This document shows, in pieces, positions 56,516-64,000 of a stretch of 64,000 nt of DNA. Location: contig NZ_BDAV01000012.1 of assembly GCF_001612635.1 (NCBI RefSeq), forward strand, positions 62,001 through 126,000, given 5' to 3'. Source of the DNA: Nocardia africana NBRC 100379 (GTDB taxonomy: Bacteria > Actinomycetota > Actinomycetes > Mycobacteriales > Mycobacteriaceae). Under the pieces are notes generated by a model. That model saw only the letters and a program-made list of their open reading frames with translations. It was not told the origin of the DNA and ran no database searches. How positions within the stretch are numbered: position 1 is the first letter of the stretch; each line of letters begins with the position of its first letter. Both the position numbers and the translations under genes were made by a program.

Positions 56516-57946
56516 TCAGGTCACGATGACGCCCGCCTGCGGTCGCACCTGCTCGTCCGGCAACACCGTCGAACCCGGTCCGCCGAGCCGGTAGCGCGCG
56601 CCGCGATGGTCGTCCGGCAGCCGGTCGCCCGCGCCGAACAGCGCGTTGCGCAGGGTACCCGGGACGTATTCCCGCGGGTAGGCGCCACGCTCGGTCAGCA
56701 CCGGAATCACGTGTTGCACAATATCTTCGAATGTCCCCGGAGTGATCGCGTAGGCCAGGTTGTAGCCGTCGATATCGGTCTCGTCGACCCATTCCTGAAG
56801 CCGGTCCGCGACGGACGCACCCGATCCGACGAACACCGGTCCCATTCCGCCGATGCCGGCCCAGGCCGCGATATCCCGCACGGTCCATTCCCGCCCGTCG
56901 TCGTCGAATTCCTGGAACGCGGCGACGGCGGACAGGATCGCGTTGCTGTTCACCTCACCGATCGGGTCGTCGAGGTCGTATCGCGACAGGTCGATACCCA
57001 TCCAGCCGGACATGAACACCAGGCCGCCCTCGACGCTGGCATACGAGCGGTATTCGTCGTATTTGCGGTGTGCCGCTTCGTCGGTGGCATCGGTGATGAT
57101 GGTGGCGAGCGCGTAGATCCGGGCGGCGTAGCGGTCGCGACCGGCCGCCTCCAGCGCATCGCGAATGCGGGTGACGGTCTGCGCCAGAACTCGTTTCGAC
57201 GGCGCGGCGACGAAGATCGCCTCGGCGTTCTCGGCGGCGAAGGCGACGCCGCGCGGCGAGGCACCCGCCTGGTAGATCACCGGGGTCCGCTGCGGCGAGG
57301 GCTCCGACAGGTGGATACCCGGCACCGTGAAGTGCTTTCCGGCGTGACCGATGTGATGCACCTTCGCCGGATCGACGTAGACGCCCTGCGCTCGGTCGCG
57401 CACGACCGCGTCGTCCTCCCACGACCCTTCCCAGAGCTTGTACAGCACCTCGAGGTACTCGTCGGCGTGGTTGTAGCGCTCGTCGTGGTCGAGATGTTCG
57501 GACTCACCCATATTGGCGGCGGCCGAGGGCAGATATCCGGTCACCACATTCCAGCCCAATCGGCCGTTGGTCAGATGATCCAGCGTCGACAGCCGCCGGG
57601 CGAACGGGAAGGGATGCTCGAACCCGGTGCCGGTGGTGATGCCGAAACCCAGATGTTCGGTCACCGCCGCCATCGCCGAGACCAGCAGCAGCGGATCGGC
57701 GACCGGCACCTGCGCGCCCTGGCGCAGCGCGGCGATGTCGTTACCGCCGTACACGTCGTAGATGCCCAGCACGTCGGCGATGAAGATGCCGTCGAAACGG
57801 CCGCGTTCCAGCAGTTTCGCCAATTCGGTCCAGTAGCTCAGCTCCTTGTAGCGATGCGACTGGTCCTCGGGGTGGCGCCACAGTCCCGGGGACTGGTGCG
57901 CCACACAATTCATATCGAAGGCGTTGAAACGGATGCGCCGGGTCAT
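56516..57946 (-). CDS. LLM-family flavin-dependent monooxygenase (DszA/NtaA-like)
   Basis: 476 residues of the NtaA/SnaA/DszA group. Marks: F-N-A-F-D-M-N-C-V-A-H-Q-S-P-G-L-W, G-I-F-I-A-D-V-L-G, G-T-G-F-E-H-P-F-P-F-A-R-R-L-S-T-L-D-H-L-T and R-L-G-W-N-V-V-T-G. These enzymes use FMNH2 to oxidise sulfones, nitrilotriacetate or similar. It overlaps the DszC-like gene by ATGA, the same dsz-type pairing. The exact substrate is not known. Confidence 0.88.
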   Translation of the reverse strand: MTRRIRFNAFDMNCVAHQSPGLWRHPEDQSHRYKELSYWTELAKLLERGRFDGIFIADVLGIYDVYGGNDIAALRQGAQVPVADPLLLVSAMAAVTEHLGFGITTGTGFEHPFPFARRLSTLDHLTNGRLGWNVVTGYLPSAAANMGESEHLDHDERYNHADEYLEVLYKLWEGSWEDDAVVRDRAQGVYVDPAKVHHIGHAGKHFTVPGIHLSEPSPQRTPVIYQAGASPRGVAFAAENAEAIFVAAPSKRVLAQTVTRIRDALEAAGRDRYAARIYALATIITDATDEAAHRKYDEYRSYASVEGGLVFMSGWMGIDLSRYDLDDPIGEVNSNAILSAVAAFQEFDDDGREWTVRDIAAWAGIGGMGPVFVGSGASVADRLQEWVDETDIDGYNLAYAITPGTFEDIVQHVIPVLTERGAYPREYVPGTLRNALFGAGDRLPDDHRGARYRLGGPGSTVLPDEQVRPQAGVIVT

Positions 57947-59163
57947 GACCGCACCTGGGCCTCGCGGCTGCCCGCGCTCCACGCGTACGGGAGTTCGGTT
58001 CCGTTGAGCAGGTGGTCGCCGATCGCCCGCGCCTTCTGCACGGCGGGATTGTGCACCGAGATGGTGCGGGCATTGCGCCAATGCCGGTCCAGTCGCAGGT
58101 CTTCGGAGGTGATCGAGGCGCCGCCGACCTCGAACAGCTGGGTGGTGGCGGACAGGACCGTGTCGATCACACCCAGTTGTGCCTGCGCCGAAGCCAATTC
58201 GACCGCGTCCAGCGCCGCCTCGTCCTGCGCGCCGGCGGCCAGCACGTCGTCCAGCAGGTCGGCCACGGCCAGCACACTGGCCCGCGCCGAGAACGCCGCG
58301 GCCGACAGCTTTCCGATCACCTGCTGAACCAGCGGGTCGTGGCGGGGCAGATCGGCGACCGAATGGGTGTAGCTGCGGGTGCGGTCGGCGACCCAGGCCC
58401 GAACGTCGGATTCCGCCCGCTGGGCGATACCGGCCAGCACCGCCAACTGCACCAACTGCAGGTACGAGGTGGCGTAGGTGCGGCCGGGCGCGCCGTACCC
58501 CGGGCCGAGCACTCGCTCTTCGGTGATCCGCACATCGTTGAATTCCGTTGTGCCGCTGGCGGTCAGCCGCTGGCCGAAACCGTCCCAGTCGTCGCTCTGC
58601 CGCACCCCGTCGGCGTTCGCGTCGACCAGCACCGATACCCGCTCACCGTCCCGATCGGCGGCGGCGAGGATGTAGTCCGCGTACAGCGAGCCGGTGCTGT
58701 AGTACTTGGTGCCATTGAGCAGCCAGTCGTCATCGGTGCCGCGGGTCAGCCGGGTGCGGTAGCGGTCGACCGCGCCGATGCCCGGTTCGGTGATGGCATT
58801 GCCCACCAGGGCGCCGGACCCGGCCGCGCGCAGCCAGTGCTCACGCGCGGGACCGGGCTCGGCCAGCAGCTGATCCTCGACGAAGGAGAAATGCACTCGA
58901 AGCGCTTGCGGCAGATTGGATTCCGCGGCGGCGAGGTCGATCAGCAGCCGGAACAGCTGCCGCACGCTGACGCCGAAGCCGCCGTATTCGGCCGGCACCC
59001 GGAGCGCCCCGAATCCGGCTTGCCGCAGCCAGTCGACCTCCTCGTAGGCCAGGCGGCGATCGATCTCGCGCGCCACCGCCCCGGTGGCGATACGGTCGAA
59101 TACGGGTCCGAAGATGTCGTCGAGGTCGCGATCGGTGATCTGCTGCGGTGCTGTGGAGGCCAT
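57943..59163 (-). CDS. acyl-CoA dehydrogenase-fold monooxygenase (DszC-like)
   Basis: 406 residues, the size of DszC. Family marks are Y-G-G-F-G-V-S-V-R-Q, K-Y-Y-S-T-G-S-L-Y-A-D, D-D-W-D-G-F-G-Q-R-L-T-A-S-G-T and the ending R-H-W-R-N-A-R-T-I-S-V-H-N-P. The D-D-W-x-G-x-G-Q motif is shared with the second copy at 52439. It would oxidise sulfur with reduced flavin. It is the first gene of the cluster. The start is the ATG with no strong ribosome binding site. Confidence 0.87.
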   Translation of the reverse strand: MASTAPQQITDRDLDDIFGPVFDRIATGAVAREIDRRLAYEEVDWLRQAGFGALRVPAEYGGFGVSVRQLFRLLIDLAAAESNLPQALRVHFSFVEDQLLAEPGPAREHWLRAAGSGALVGNAITEPGIGAVDRYRTRLTRGTDDDWLLNGTKYYSTGSLYADYILAAADRDGERVSVLVDANADGVRQSDDWDGFGQRLTASGTTEFNDVRITEERVLGPGYGAPGRTYATSYLQLVQLAVLAGIAQRAESDVRAWVADRTRSYTHSVADLPRHDPLVQQVIGKLSAAAFSARASVLAVADLLDDVLAAGAQDEAALDAVELASAQAQLGVIDTVLSATTQLFEVGGASITSEDLRLDRHWRNARTISVHNPAVQKARAIGDHLLNGTELPYAWSAGSREAQVRS

Positions 59164-59247
59164 ACCCGACGATGACCCGGCGGCGCGATTCGCTCACCCG
59201 TTACACGCAGCGGGAACATAACTATCCGGCACGCGCCGCGGCCGCCC

Positions 59248-60156
59248 TCAGGAGGGCCGCATGCGCAATTCGTCGTGCAGGATCCGCGCCGCTGTGGCCA
59301 TCGCGGCCTCCGCGCCGGGTTGCACCACGGCGGGCACCCGCGACCGGGTCAGCACGACTACGGCCAGGGTTTGCCCGTCGGCGTGCTCGGCGACGCCCGC
59401 CTCGTGGCGCAGGTTCAGCAGCGTGCCCGTCTTCGACGACCAGCGGGTGGCGTCGGAGCTGAACTCGGGGGCGAGCCGTTGACGTAACAAGTTGTCCGAC
59501 AAAAACTCTCGCACTCGCGCGGCCGCGTCGCGGTGGGCCCGCACCGGCCGCCACACTTCGGCGAGCAGATCGGCGAACGCCCGCGCACTGCCGGTATTGG
59601 CATGGCTGATGTCGAGTTGGGCGACCGGATGCCCGCGTCCGGCCGTGGCGGCCTCGATGGCCAGGGCATGGGCGAGGTGACCATCCGCCGGGGCGAACTG
59701 CTCGGCCGGGGTCCGCACCAGATCGTCGGCCAGATGCCGCACCGCGATGCCCTCGTGACCCAGGCGGCGCAATTCGGCGGTCACCGCGTCGGGCGGAGTC
59801 AGCTCGAACAGGGCGTCGGTGGCGCCGCCGTCGCTGATCGCGACGCTCAGATACATCAGATCCTCGACCGCGACCGTGGCCGGATGGCGAAATCTGCTCA
59901 ACCCGGTCGGGCCGGCCACCGTGCTGCGGCCGGGCAGTACTCGGATCGGGGTCGCCGGGTCGATGTCGCCGCGCATCACCCGTTCCATCGTCGCCAGCAC
60001 GAGCGGCACCTTCACCAGCGAGGCGATCGGCAATTCCAGTTCGGCGTCGAGGCCCAGCTCGTCGCCGGTGTCGAGATCGCGCACCAGGACGGAGCCGTCC
60101 AGACCGGCGTCGTGCAGTTCCGTGCGCGCGCGGCGCAGTGCGGTCGAGACACCCAT
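59248..60156 (-). CDS. cytoplasmic serine hydrolase of the beta-lactamase fold
   Basis: 302 residues with no signal peptide. Motifs: S-x-x-K in A-S-L-V-K-V at about 48, S-D-G in I-S-D-G-G-A (the S-D-N position), and K-T-G in S-S-K-T-G-T-L. This is the class A-like fold (PF13354), but the glutamate loop E-x-x-L-N is not seen. It lies directly behind the LysR gene (1-base gap), so it may be co-transcribed with it. A beta-lactam or other amide hydrolase is possible. Confidence 0.8.
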   Translation of the reverse strand: MGVSTALRRARTELHDAGLDGSVLVRDLDTGDELGLDAELELPIASLVKVPLVLATMERVMRGDIDPATPIRVLPGRSTVAGPTGLSRFRHPATVAVEDLMYLSVAISDGGATDALFELTPPDAVTAELRRLGHEGIAVRHLADDLVRTPAEQFAPADGHLAHALAIEAATAGRGHPVAQLDISHANTGSARAFADLLAEVWRPVRAHRDAAARVREFLSDNLLRQRLAPEFSSDATRWSSKTGTLLNLRHEAGVAEHADGQTLAVVVLTRSRVPAVVQPGAEAAMATAARILHDELRMRPS

Positions 60157-60157
60157 G

Positions 60158-61045
60158 TCAGATTTCCTCGTCGCGTTCGTCCGGCACACCGAGACAGCGG
60201 CCGATCGGTTCGGCGCCCAATGCGCGAAGGCGTTCGGCGTCCTCGCGCGATCCCGCCGCGATGTCGTAGCCCCGGGCGAGCTCCAACCCCCCGATGGGCC
60301 GCCAGTGCAGGCCCAGTTCGGCGGCCTGGGCGGGTGAGCACAACAGCAGATCGCTGCCGTCGAGTACCTCGGCGACCGCGGTGACCAGCGACGGCGCGAC
60401 CATCACCTGGGCCGGGCGCAAGCCGAGCGAATCGCGCAGCCGGGTGATCCGATCACGGATGTGGGGCACATCGTCCTCCGGCTGGATCCACACGGCGCGC
60501 CGACGTTGTTGTCCCGAAATGCGCAGTACGCGAAGGGTTTCCAGGAAGATCGGCGCGCTGTGCGGGCCCGTGGTGTCGGCCAGGCCCAGCGGTACGCGCC
60601 AGAGGCCGCGATCGGCGGGGACAGCCAGGATGGCGGCACGCACCTCGTGGGTGCGGGTGAGTTCCGCGCGCCGCGCCGGGTCGGCCGGCTCCGGATCGAG
60701 CCTCAGTTGCGCGCTGCGGCATTCGGCGATCAGCCCGGCCAGTGGCACCGGCCCGCAGATGGCGGGCAGCGCCAGTCGGAACGGGCGCTGGCGGGCCCGC
60801 TCGGCATGCTCCGCCAGGGCCTCGGCCGCCTCGACCAGCCTCCGCGCCGACGGCAACATATCGCGACCGAACGAGGTCAATGTGGCCGTGCGCGAGGTTC
60901 GTTCGAGCAATCGCGCGCCGAAGTGCCGTTCCAGCGCCGCGATCCGGCGACTGGCGACCGATTGCGGGATCTGCGCGGCGGCCGCACCCGCGGTGAAGCT
61001 ACCGAGGCCGCTCACCGCGACGAACGCCTTACAGGCCGCGACCAT
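60158..61045 (-). CDS. LysR family transcriptional regulator, divergent from bla
   Basis: 295 residues. Helix-turn-helix at about 15-40 (F-T-A-G-A-A-A-A-Q-I-P-Q-S-V-A-S-R-R-I-A-A-L-E) and a substrate-binding domain. The gene is divergent from the class A beta-lactamase at 61170, and the 124-base gap holds a LysR box at 61065-61079. This matches the AmpR arrangement, in which LysR represses or activates a beta-lactamase in response to cell-wall fragments. The ATG that begins M-V-A-A-C was chosen; a GTG two codons upstream is equally possible. Confidence 0.86.
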   Translation of the reverse strand: MVAACKAFVAVSGLGSFTAGAAAAQIPQSVASRRIAALERHFGARLLERTSRTATLTSFGRDMLPSARRLVEAAEALAEHAERARQRPFRLALPAICGPVPLAGLIAECRSAQLRLDPEPADPARRAELTRTHEVRAAILAVPADRGLWRVPLGLADTTGPHSAPIFLETLRVLRISGQQRRRAVWIQPEDDVPHIRDRITRLRDSLGLRPAQVMVAPSLVTAVAEVLDGSDLLLCSPAQAAELGLHWRPIGGLELARGYDIAAGSREDAERLRALGAEPIGRCLGVPDERDEEI

Positions 61046-61064
61046 ATCCACGATCGCGCAGTCT

Positions 61065-61079
61065 ATGCCGAAACGGCAT
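61065..61079. promoter_or_regulatory. LysR box ATGCCG-AAA-CGGCAT
   Basis: A perfect 6-bp-arm palindrome with a 3-base centre, containing the T-N11-A core of LysR-type sites. It lies between the divergent lysR (20 bases from its start) and bla genes (91 bases from its start). A TTGGAC that could be a bla -35 box follows at 61099-61104, but no good -10 is seen. Confidence 0.7.
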
Positions 61080-61169
61080 GGATACCGCCACAGGTGTCTT
61101 GGACAGCATGCGCGAGGGCTGCCACTCTTGCTGCGAGCGCTCACAGCCATCCATCCACAAGGAACGCAT

Positions 61170-62123
61170 ATGATGCCCCCTCGCTTCACCCGCTCGCCCG
61201 TGCTGGTCGCGGCCGCTGCCGCGCTCATACCGCTGAGCGCCTGCGGTGCCGATCGCGGCGCCGCGCCCGTATCGACCGCGCCCGTATCGACCACCGCGCC
61301 CACATCGGCGGTTCCGCTCGCCGCCGAAGCGCTGGCCGAATTCCACGATCTGGAGGCTCGCCTGCACGGCCGGCTCGGCGTCTACGCGCTCGACACCGGA
61401 ACCGGCCGGGCCGTGGAATACCGTTCGGACGAGCGGTTTCCGTATTGCTCGACGTTCAAGGCGCTGGCCGCCGGCGCGTTGCTGAGCACCCTCCCACCCG
61501 CCGAACTCGACCGTCGCATCACCTACACCCGGGCCGATCTGGTACCCAATTCCCCGGTCACCGAACGCCATGTCGACCAGGGCCTGACCCTGCGCGAGAT
61601 CATGGACGCCGCGGTGCGGTTCAGCGACAACACCGCCGGCAATCTCATGTTCGCCGAACTCGGCGGCCCGCAGGGGTTGCAGCAGCGGCTGCGTGCCATC
61701 GGCGATACGACCACGCGGATGGACCGCACCGAGACCACGCTGAACGAGGCCCTGCCCGGCGACGAGCGCGACACCAGCACGCCGCGCGCGCTGGCCGCCG
61801 ATCTGCGGCACTACGTGCTCGACCCGTCGGTCGCCGCCGGCGACCGCGACGTGCTCACCGGTCTGCTGCGTGCCAACACCACCGGTGGTGCGCTGATCCG
61901 GGCCGGGGTACCGGCGGGCTGGCAGGTCGGCGACAAGACCGGCGCCGGCGACTACGGAACGCGCAACGACATCGCCGTGGCGTGGCCGCCGGGACGCGCG
62001 CCGATCGTGCTGACGATCCTGTCCACCCGCGACCGGCCGGACGCCGAATACGACACCGCGGCGATCGCCCGTGCCGCCACGATCGCGATCGCCACCCTGG
62101 ACGGCACTGCGATTCCGCGCTGA
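61170..62123 (+). CDS. bla: class A beta-lactamase, lipoprotein
   Basis: 317 residues. A signal peptide with the lipobox L-S-A-C (Cys21-23 region), so it is probably lipid-anchored. All class A motifs are present: S70-x-x-K in C-S-T-F-K, S130-D-N in F-S-D-N-T-A, E166-x-x-L-N in E-T-T-L-N-E and K234-T-G in D-K-T-G-A-G. It hydrolyses beta-lactams at the cell surface. The divergent LysR gene suggests regulated expression. Cys at position 69 occurs but position 238 is Gly, so the carbapenemase disulfide is absent. The ATG has AAGGA. Confidence 0.93.
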   Translation: MMPPRFTRSPVLVAAAAALIPLSACGADRGAAPVSTAPVSTTAPTSAVPLAAEALAEFHDLEARLHGRLGVYALDTGTGRAVEYRSDERFPYCSTFKALAAGALLSTLPPAELDRRITYTRADLVPNSPVTERHVDQGLTLREIMDAAVRFSDNTAGNLMFAELGGPQGLQQRLRAIGDTTTRMDRTETTLNEALPGDERDTSTPRALAADLRHYVLDPSVAAGDRDVLTGLLRANTTGGALIRAGVPAGWQVGDKTGAGDYGTRNDIAVAWPPGRAPIVLTILSTRDRPDAEYDTAAIARAATIAIATLDGTAIPR

Positions 62124-62165
62124 ACGTGCCGAATCACCCTGTGCCACCCGGTTTTTCCGCAAAGG

Positions 62166-62205
62166 CCGGGTACCCGGGTCGGTGCCGATCGACCCGGGTA
62201 CCCGG
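62166..62205. terminator. bidirectional stem-loop terminator
   Basis: A perfect 16-bp stem CCGGGTACCCGGGTCG/CGACCCGGGTACCCGG with an 8-base loop, in the gap between the convergent bla and secreted-protein genes. There is no T-run. Confidence 0.75.
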
Positions 62206-62222
62206 TGGGATACCGCTCTCCC

Positions 62223-62942
62223 CTACTTGGCCGGAGCCGGAGCAGGGGTGAACGGCGCATTGATGGTGGTGAAGTACTGGGCGACCGCCAGAATCGCCAC
62301 CGGTGCCGTGACGAGCAGCTGGCCCGCCAGCGTGCCCAGCGCACCGACGGCGATGATGCCGCCGATGCAACCGACCACGGCCGCGGGCAGGAAGGCGCCG
62401 AACAGGCCGACGATCGCGGCCGCGGCCACGGTCGCACCCGCGATGCCGCCGAGCAAGCAGCCCACCGCTCCGCCGGTGAGACCACCGACCAGCGTGCCGA
62501 TCGTGGCGCCCGCGGTGATGGTGCTGGTCAGGCGGGTCCAGGCCGCGACTTCTCGGTCATAGGGTGTCTTCCACGGCGCCTGGTCCTCGAACGGGAGCGC
62601 GACCGGCTTGTAGACCGCGTGCTGCAGATCGAACTGCGGAGTCAGGGTCGCCGTGCGACCGGCGATATCGGCCGCGATCGGGAATTCGAAATCGTCGACC
62701 CGGAACTTCAATTCGGTTCCGGCCAGGGTCGTCCCATTGGCGGCCTTGATCTTGAAAACACCATTCTCCACGTCCAGCGAACCGGCGTCGGTGGATATGA
62801 TCGTCGACTTCTCGTTCGTCGATGCCTGGTAGTTGACGGCACCCTCGTCGGGTGCGGCGGGTGCGGCATTCACGGTGCCGGCCGTCACGCCGACGGCGGC
62901 GGCCACCGTCGCCGCGACCGCGGTAAAGTTCCTCATCTTCAC
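62223..62942 (-). CDS. small secreted protein, DUF8020-like (paralogue 2)
   Basis: 239 residues. Signal peptide ends near T-V-N-A-A-P. A beta-rich domain to about 110 (L-D-V-E-N-G-V-F-K-I-K-A-A-N-G-T and P-Q-F-D-L-Q-H-A-V-Y-K-P) is followed by a glycine-rich membrane-seeking region. It is highly similar to the gene at 63172 (same D-V-E-x-G-V-F and A-V-Y-K-P-V-A-L-P-F-E-D). The GTG was chosen because both paralogues share GCAGTGAAGATGAGG with an upstream GAGGA site. Role unknown. Confidence 0.78.
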   Translation of the reverse strand: MKMRNFTAVAATVAAAVGVTAGTVNAAPAAPDEGAVNYQASTNEKSTIISTDAGSLDVENGVFKIKAANGTTLAGTELKFRVDDFEFPIAADIAGRTATLTPQFDLQHAVYKPVALPFEDQAPWKTPYDREVAAWTRLTSTITAGATIGTLVGGLTGGAVGCLLGGIAGATVAAAAIVGLFGAFLPAAVVGCIGGIIAVGALGTLAGQLLVTAPVAILAVAQYFTTINAPFTPAPAPAK

Positions 62943-63088
62943 TGCTTTTTCCTCATCACTCATTGCATTCCGCCGGAGCGGCTTTATCCAGTTTGTGATG
63001 AATGCGAAAAAGCGACGAGGTTAATAACCAGATGGATTCGAATACCCGGCCGAGGAAAAATAAATCGAATCTCACAAATTAAAAAAGA

Positions 63089-63114
63089 ACCCTCGCACTC
63101 GAAAGTGCGAGGGT
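63089..63114 (-). terminator. terminator between the paralogous secreted-protein genes
   Basis: A perfect 11-bp stem ACCCTCGCACT/AGTGCGAGGGT with a 4-base loop, flanked on the minus strand by TTCTTTTTT. It ends transcription of the paralogue at 63172 before the next gene. T-rich runs are present on both sides, so it could also act in the other direction. Confidence 0.88.
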
Positions 63115-63171
63115 CCTTTTAATTCGGCCACTGAAATAATTACCGGCTCAGGGGTGGGGCCGGCGAGCACT

Positions 63172-63867
63172 TCACTTGGCCGGGGCCTTGAACGGCTCGT
63201 TGATGGTGGAGAAGTACTGGATCGCGGCGCCGATCGCGACCGGGGCGGTCACGAAGATCTGGCCGGCGAGCACACCCAGGAAGCCGACGGCGGCGGCACC
63301 GGCGACACAGCCGCCGAGCGGGCCGAGGCCGAACAGGGTGGCCAGCGCACCGGTGGCGACGACACCGAGGGCAGCGCCCGCGATGCAGCCGATGACCGCG
63401 CCGCCGATACCACCGGCCGCGGTGCCGATGGCAGCGCCGGTGGCGATGGTGTCCTTGAGACGAGTGAAGGCGGCGACCTCACGCTCGTACGGGGTCTTCC
63501 ACGGCGCGCTGTCCTCGAACGGGAGGGCGACCGGCTTGTAGACCGCGTGCTGCAGATCGAACTGCGGGGTGAGCGTCGCCGTGCGACCGGAGATGTCGGC
63601 GGCGATCGGGAACTCGAAATCGTCGACACGGAACCGCAATGGGGTTCCGGCCACGGTGGTCCCGTTGGCGGCCTTGATCGTGAATACGCCGTCCTCGACA
63701 TCCAGCGACCCGGCGTCGGTCGAAATGATCGCCGCGTTCTCCGTGGACCTCGCCTGGTAGTTCACGACACCGTCGTCGGCGGCCGGAGCGGCCTGAACCG
63801 TCCCCGCCAGCGCACCCAACGTCGTAGCGACCAGCGCCGTGAGCACGGCGAATTTCCTCATCTTCAC
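63172..63867 (-). CDS. small secreted protein, DUF8020-like (paralogue 3)
   Basis: 231 residues with a signal peptide ending near T-V-Q-A-A-P, a beta-rich domain (L-D-V-E-D-G-V-F-T-I-K-A-A-N-G-T) and a glycine-rich hydrophobic C-terminal half (G-G-I-G-G-A-V-I-G-C-I-A-G-A-A-L-G) ending F-K-A-P-A-K. A duplicate of the gene at 62223, separated by a terminator so each has its own promoter. The GTG start shares its context with the paralogue. Role unknown; possibly a membrane-associated exported protein. Confidence 0.8.
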   Translation of the reverse strand: MKMRKFAVLTALVATTLGALAGTVQAAPAADDGVVNYQARSTENAAIISTDAGSLDVEDGVFTIKAANGTTVAGTPLRFRVDDFEFPIAADISGRTATLTPQFDLQHAVYKPVALPFEDSAPWKTPYEREVAAFTRLKDTIATGAAIGTAAGGIGGAVIGCIAGAALGVVATGALATLFGLGPLGGCVAGAAAVGFLGVLAGQIFVTAPVAIGAAIQYFSTINEPFKAPAK

Positions 63868-63914
63868 TGCTTGAATCCTCGACTTTCCGACTGCCGGCAC
63901 GCGGCAGCACAGGT

Positions 63915-63941
63915 TGCCGTGTCCGGCACAGACACACGGCA
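63915..63941. promoter_or_regulatory. inverted repeat upstream of paralogue 3
   Basis: Arms TGCCGTGT and ACACGGCA (8 bp) with an 11-base spacer, 48 bases before the GTG start. It could be an operator or merely a small hairpin. The equivalent region of paralogue 2 has no such repeat. Confidence 0.35.
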
Positions 63942-64000
63942 TCGGTGGAGTTTGCGGGCGTTCGACGCGGATGGGCCAGGATAAGAACCAGCCCGATTAC

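Noticed and set aside
61170..62123. Class A carbapenemase (Cys69-Cys238 disulfide)
   Set aside because: Cys is present before the active Ser, but the 238 position is Gly, so the disulfide of KPC/SME-type enzymes cannot form.

Overview
The window is about 64 kb of high-GC DNA from a mycolic-acid-type actinomycete, most probably Nocardia. The evidence is a FAD oxidoreductase/methyltransferase pair of the tuberculostearic-acid type, mycobacterial-size FadA (403 aa) and FadB (720 aa), a mycobacterial-type DnaX, EspG/EspC/DUF3558-type type VII secretion (T7SS) accessory proteins, a class A beta-lactamase with a divergent LysR gene, and several copies of a small secreted protein family that I associate with Nocardia. 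GTGA and ATGA stop/start overlaps are used repeatedly.

Layout. 1-4.9 kb: VOC and SRPBCC proteins, a Pro/Gly/Tyr-rich membrane protein, then the lipid-modifying pair. 4.9-15.4 kb (minus strand): a kinase-ATPase of PknK architecture, fadB, fadA behind a double palindrome, and a very long dnaX. 15.8-21.1 kb: an unknown protein behind a strong hairpin, an ammonium transporter, and an MMPL exporter with its TetR regulator and operator. 21.1-28 kb: tandem zinc metallopeptidases, a DUF2207 membrane protein, a divergent TetR/methyltransferase pair and a ROK regulator. 28.4-35.4 kb: an operon of GntR regulator, two-cluster ferredoxin, lipoprotein binding protein, ABC permease, ABC ATPase and an AprA-like flavoprotein with C-terminal HEAT repeats, followed by an arylsulfotransferase-like protein. 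36.7-48.5 kb: a mobile-looking region with hicAB, an EspC-like protein coupled to a 1609-residue RHS toxin, an apparent macrodomain immunity gene, orphan and decayed immunity genes, a broken XRE/DUF397 regulator and a T7SS accessory operon. 48.7-51.9 kb: SDR oxidoreductase, LppU-like protein, secreted and hypothetical proteins. 51.9-59.2 kb (minus strand): six genes of reduced-flavin chemistry resembling dsz/sfn organosulfur oxidation. 59.2-64 kb: serine hydrolase, LysR, class A beta-lactamase with a textbook LysR box, and two secreted paralogues separated by a terminator.

How the parts fit. Two loci about 17 kb apart point to organosulfur use: an uptake/AprBA-like locus, and a cluster of FMNH2/FADH2-dependent monooxygenases (SfnG, DszA-like, two DszC/SfnB-like, StyA-like) served by one flavin reductase. 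The most notable candidate system is the RHS protein. Its exchangeable low-GC tip looks like an ADP-ribosyltransferase, and the next gene looks like a macrodomain, which suggests an immunity protein that erases the modification.
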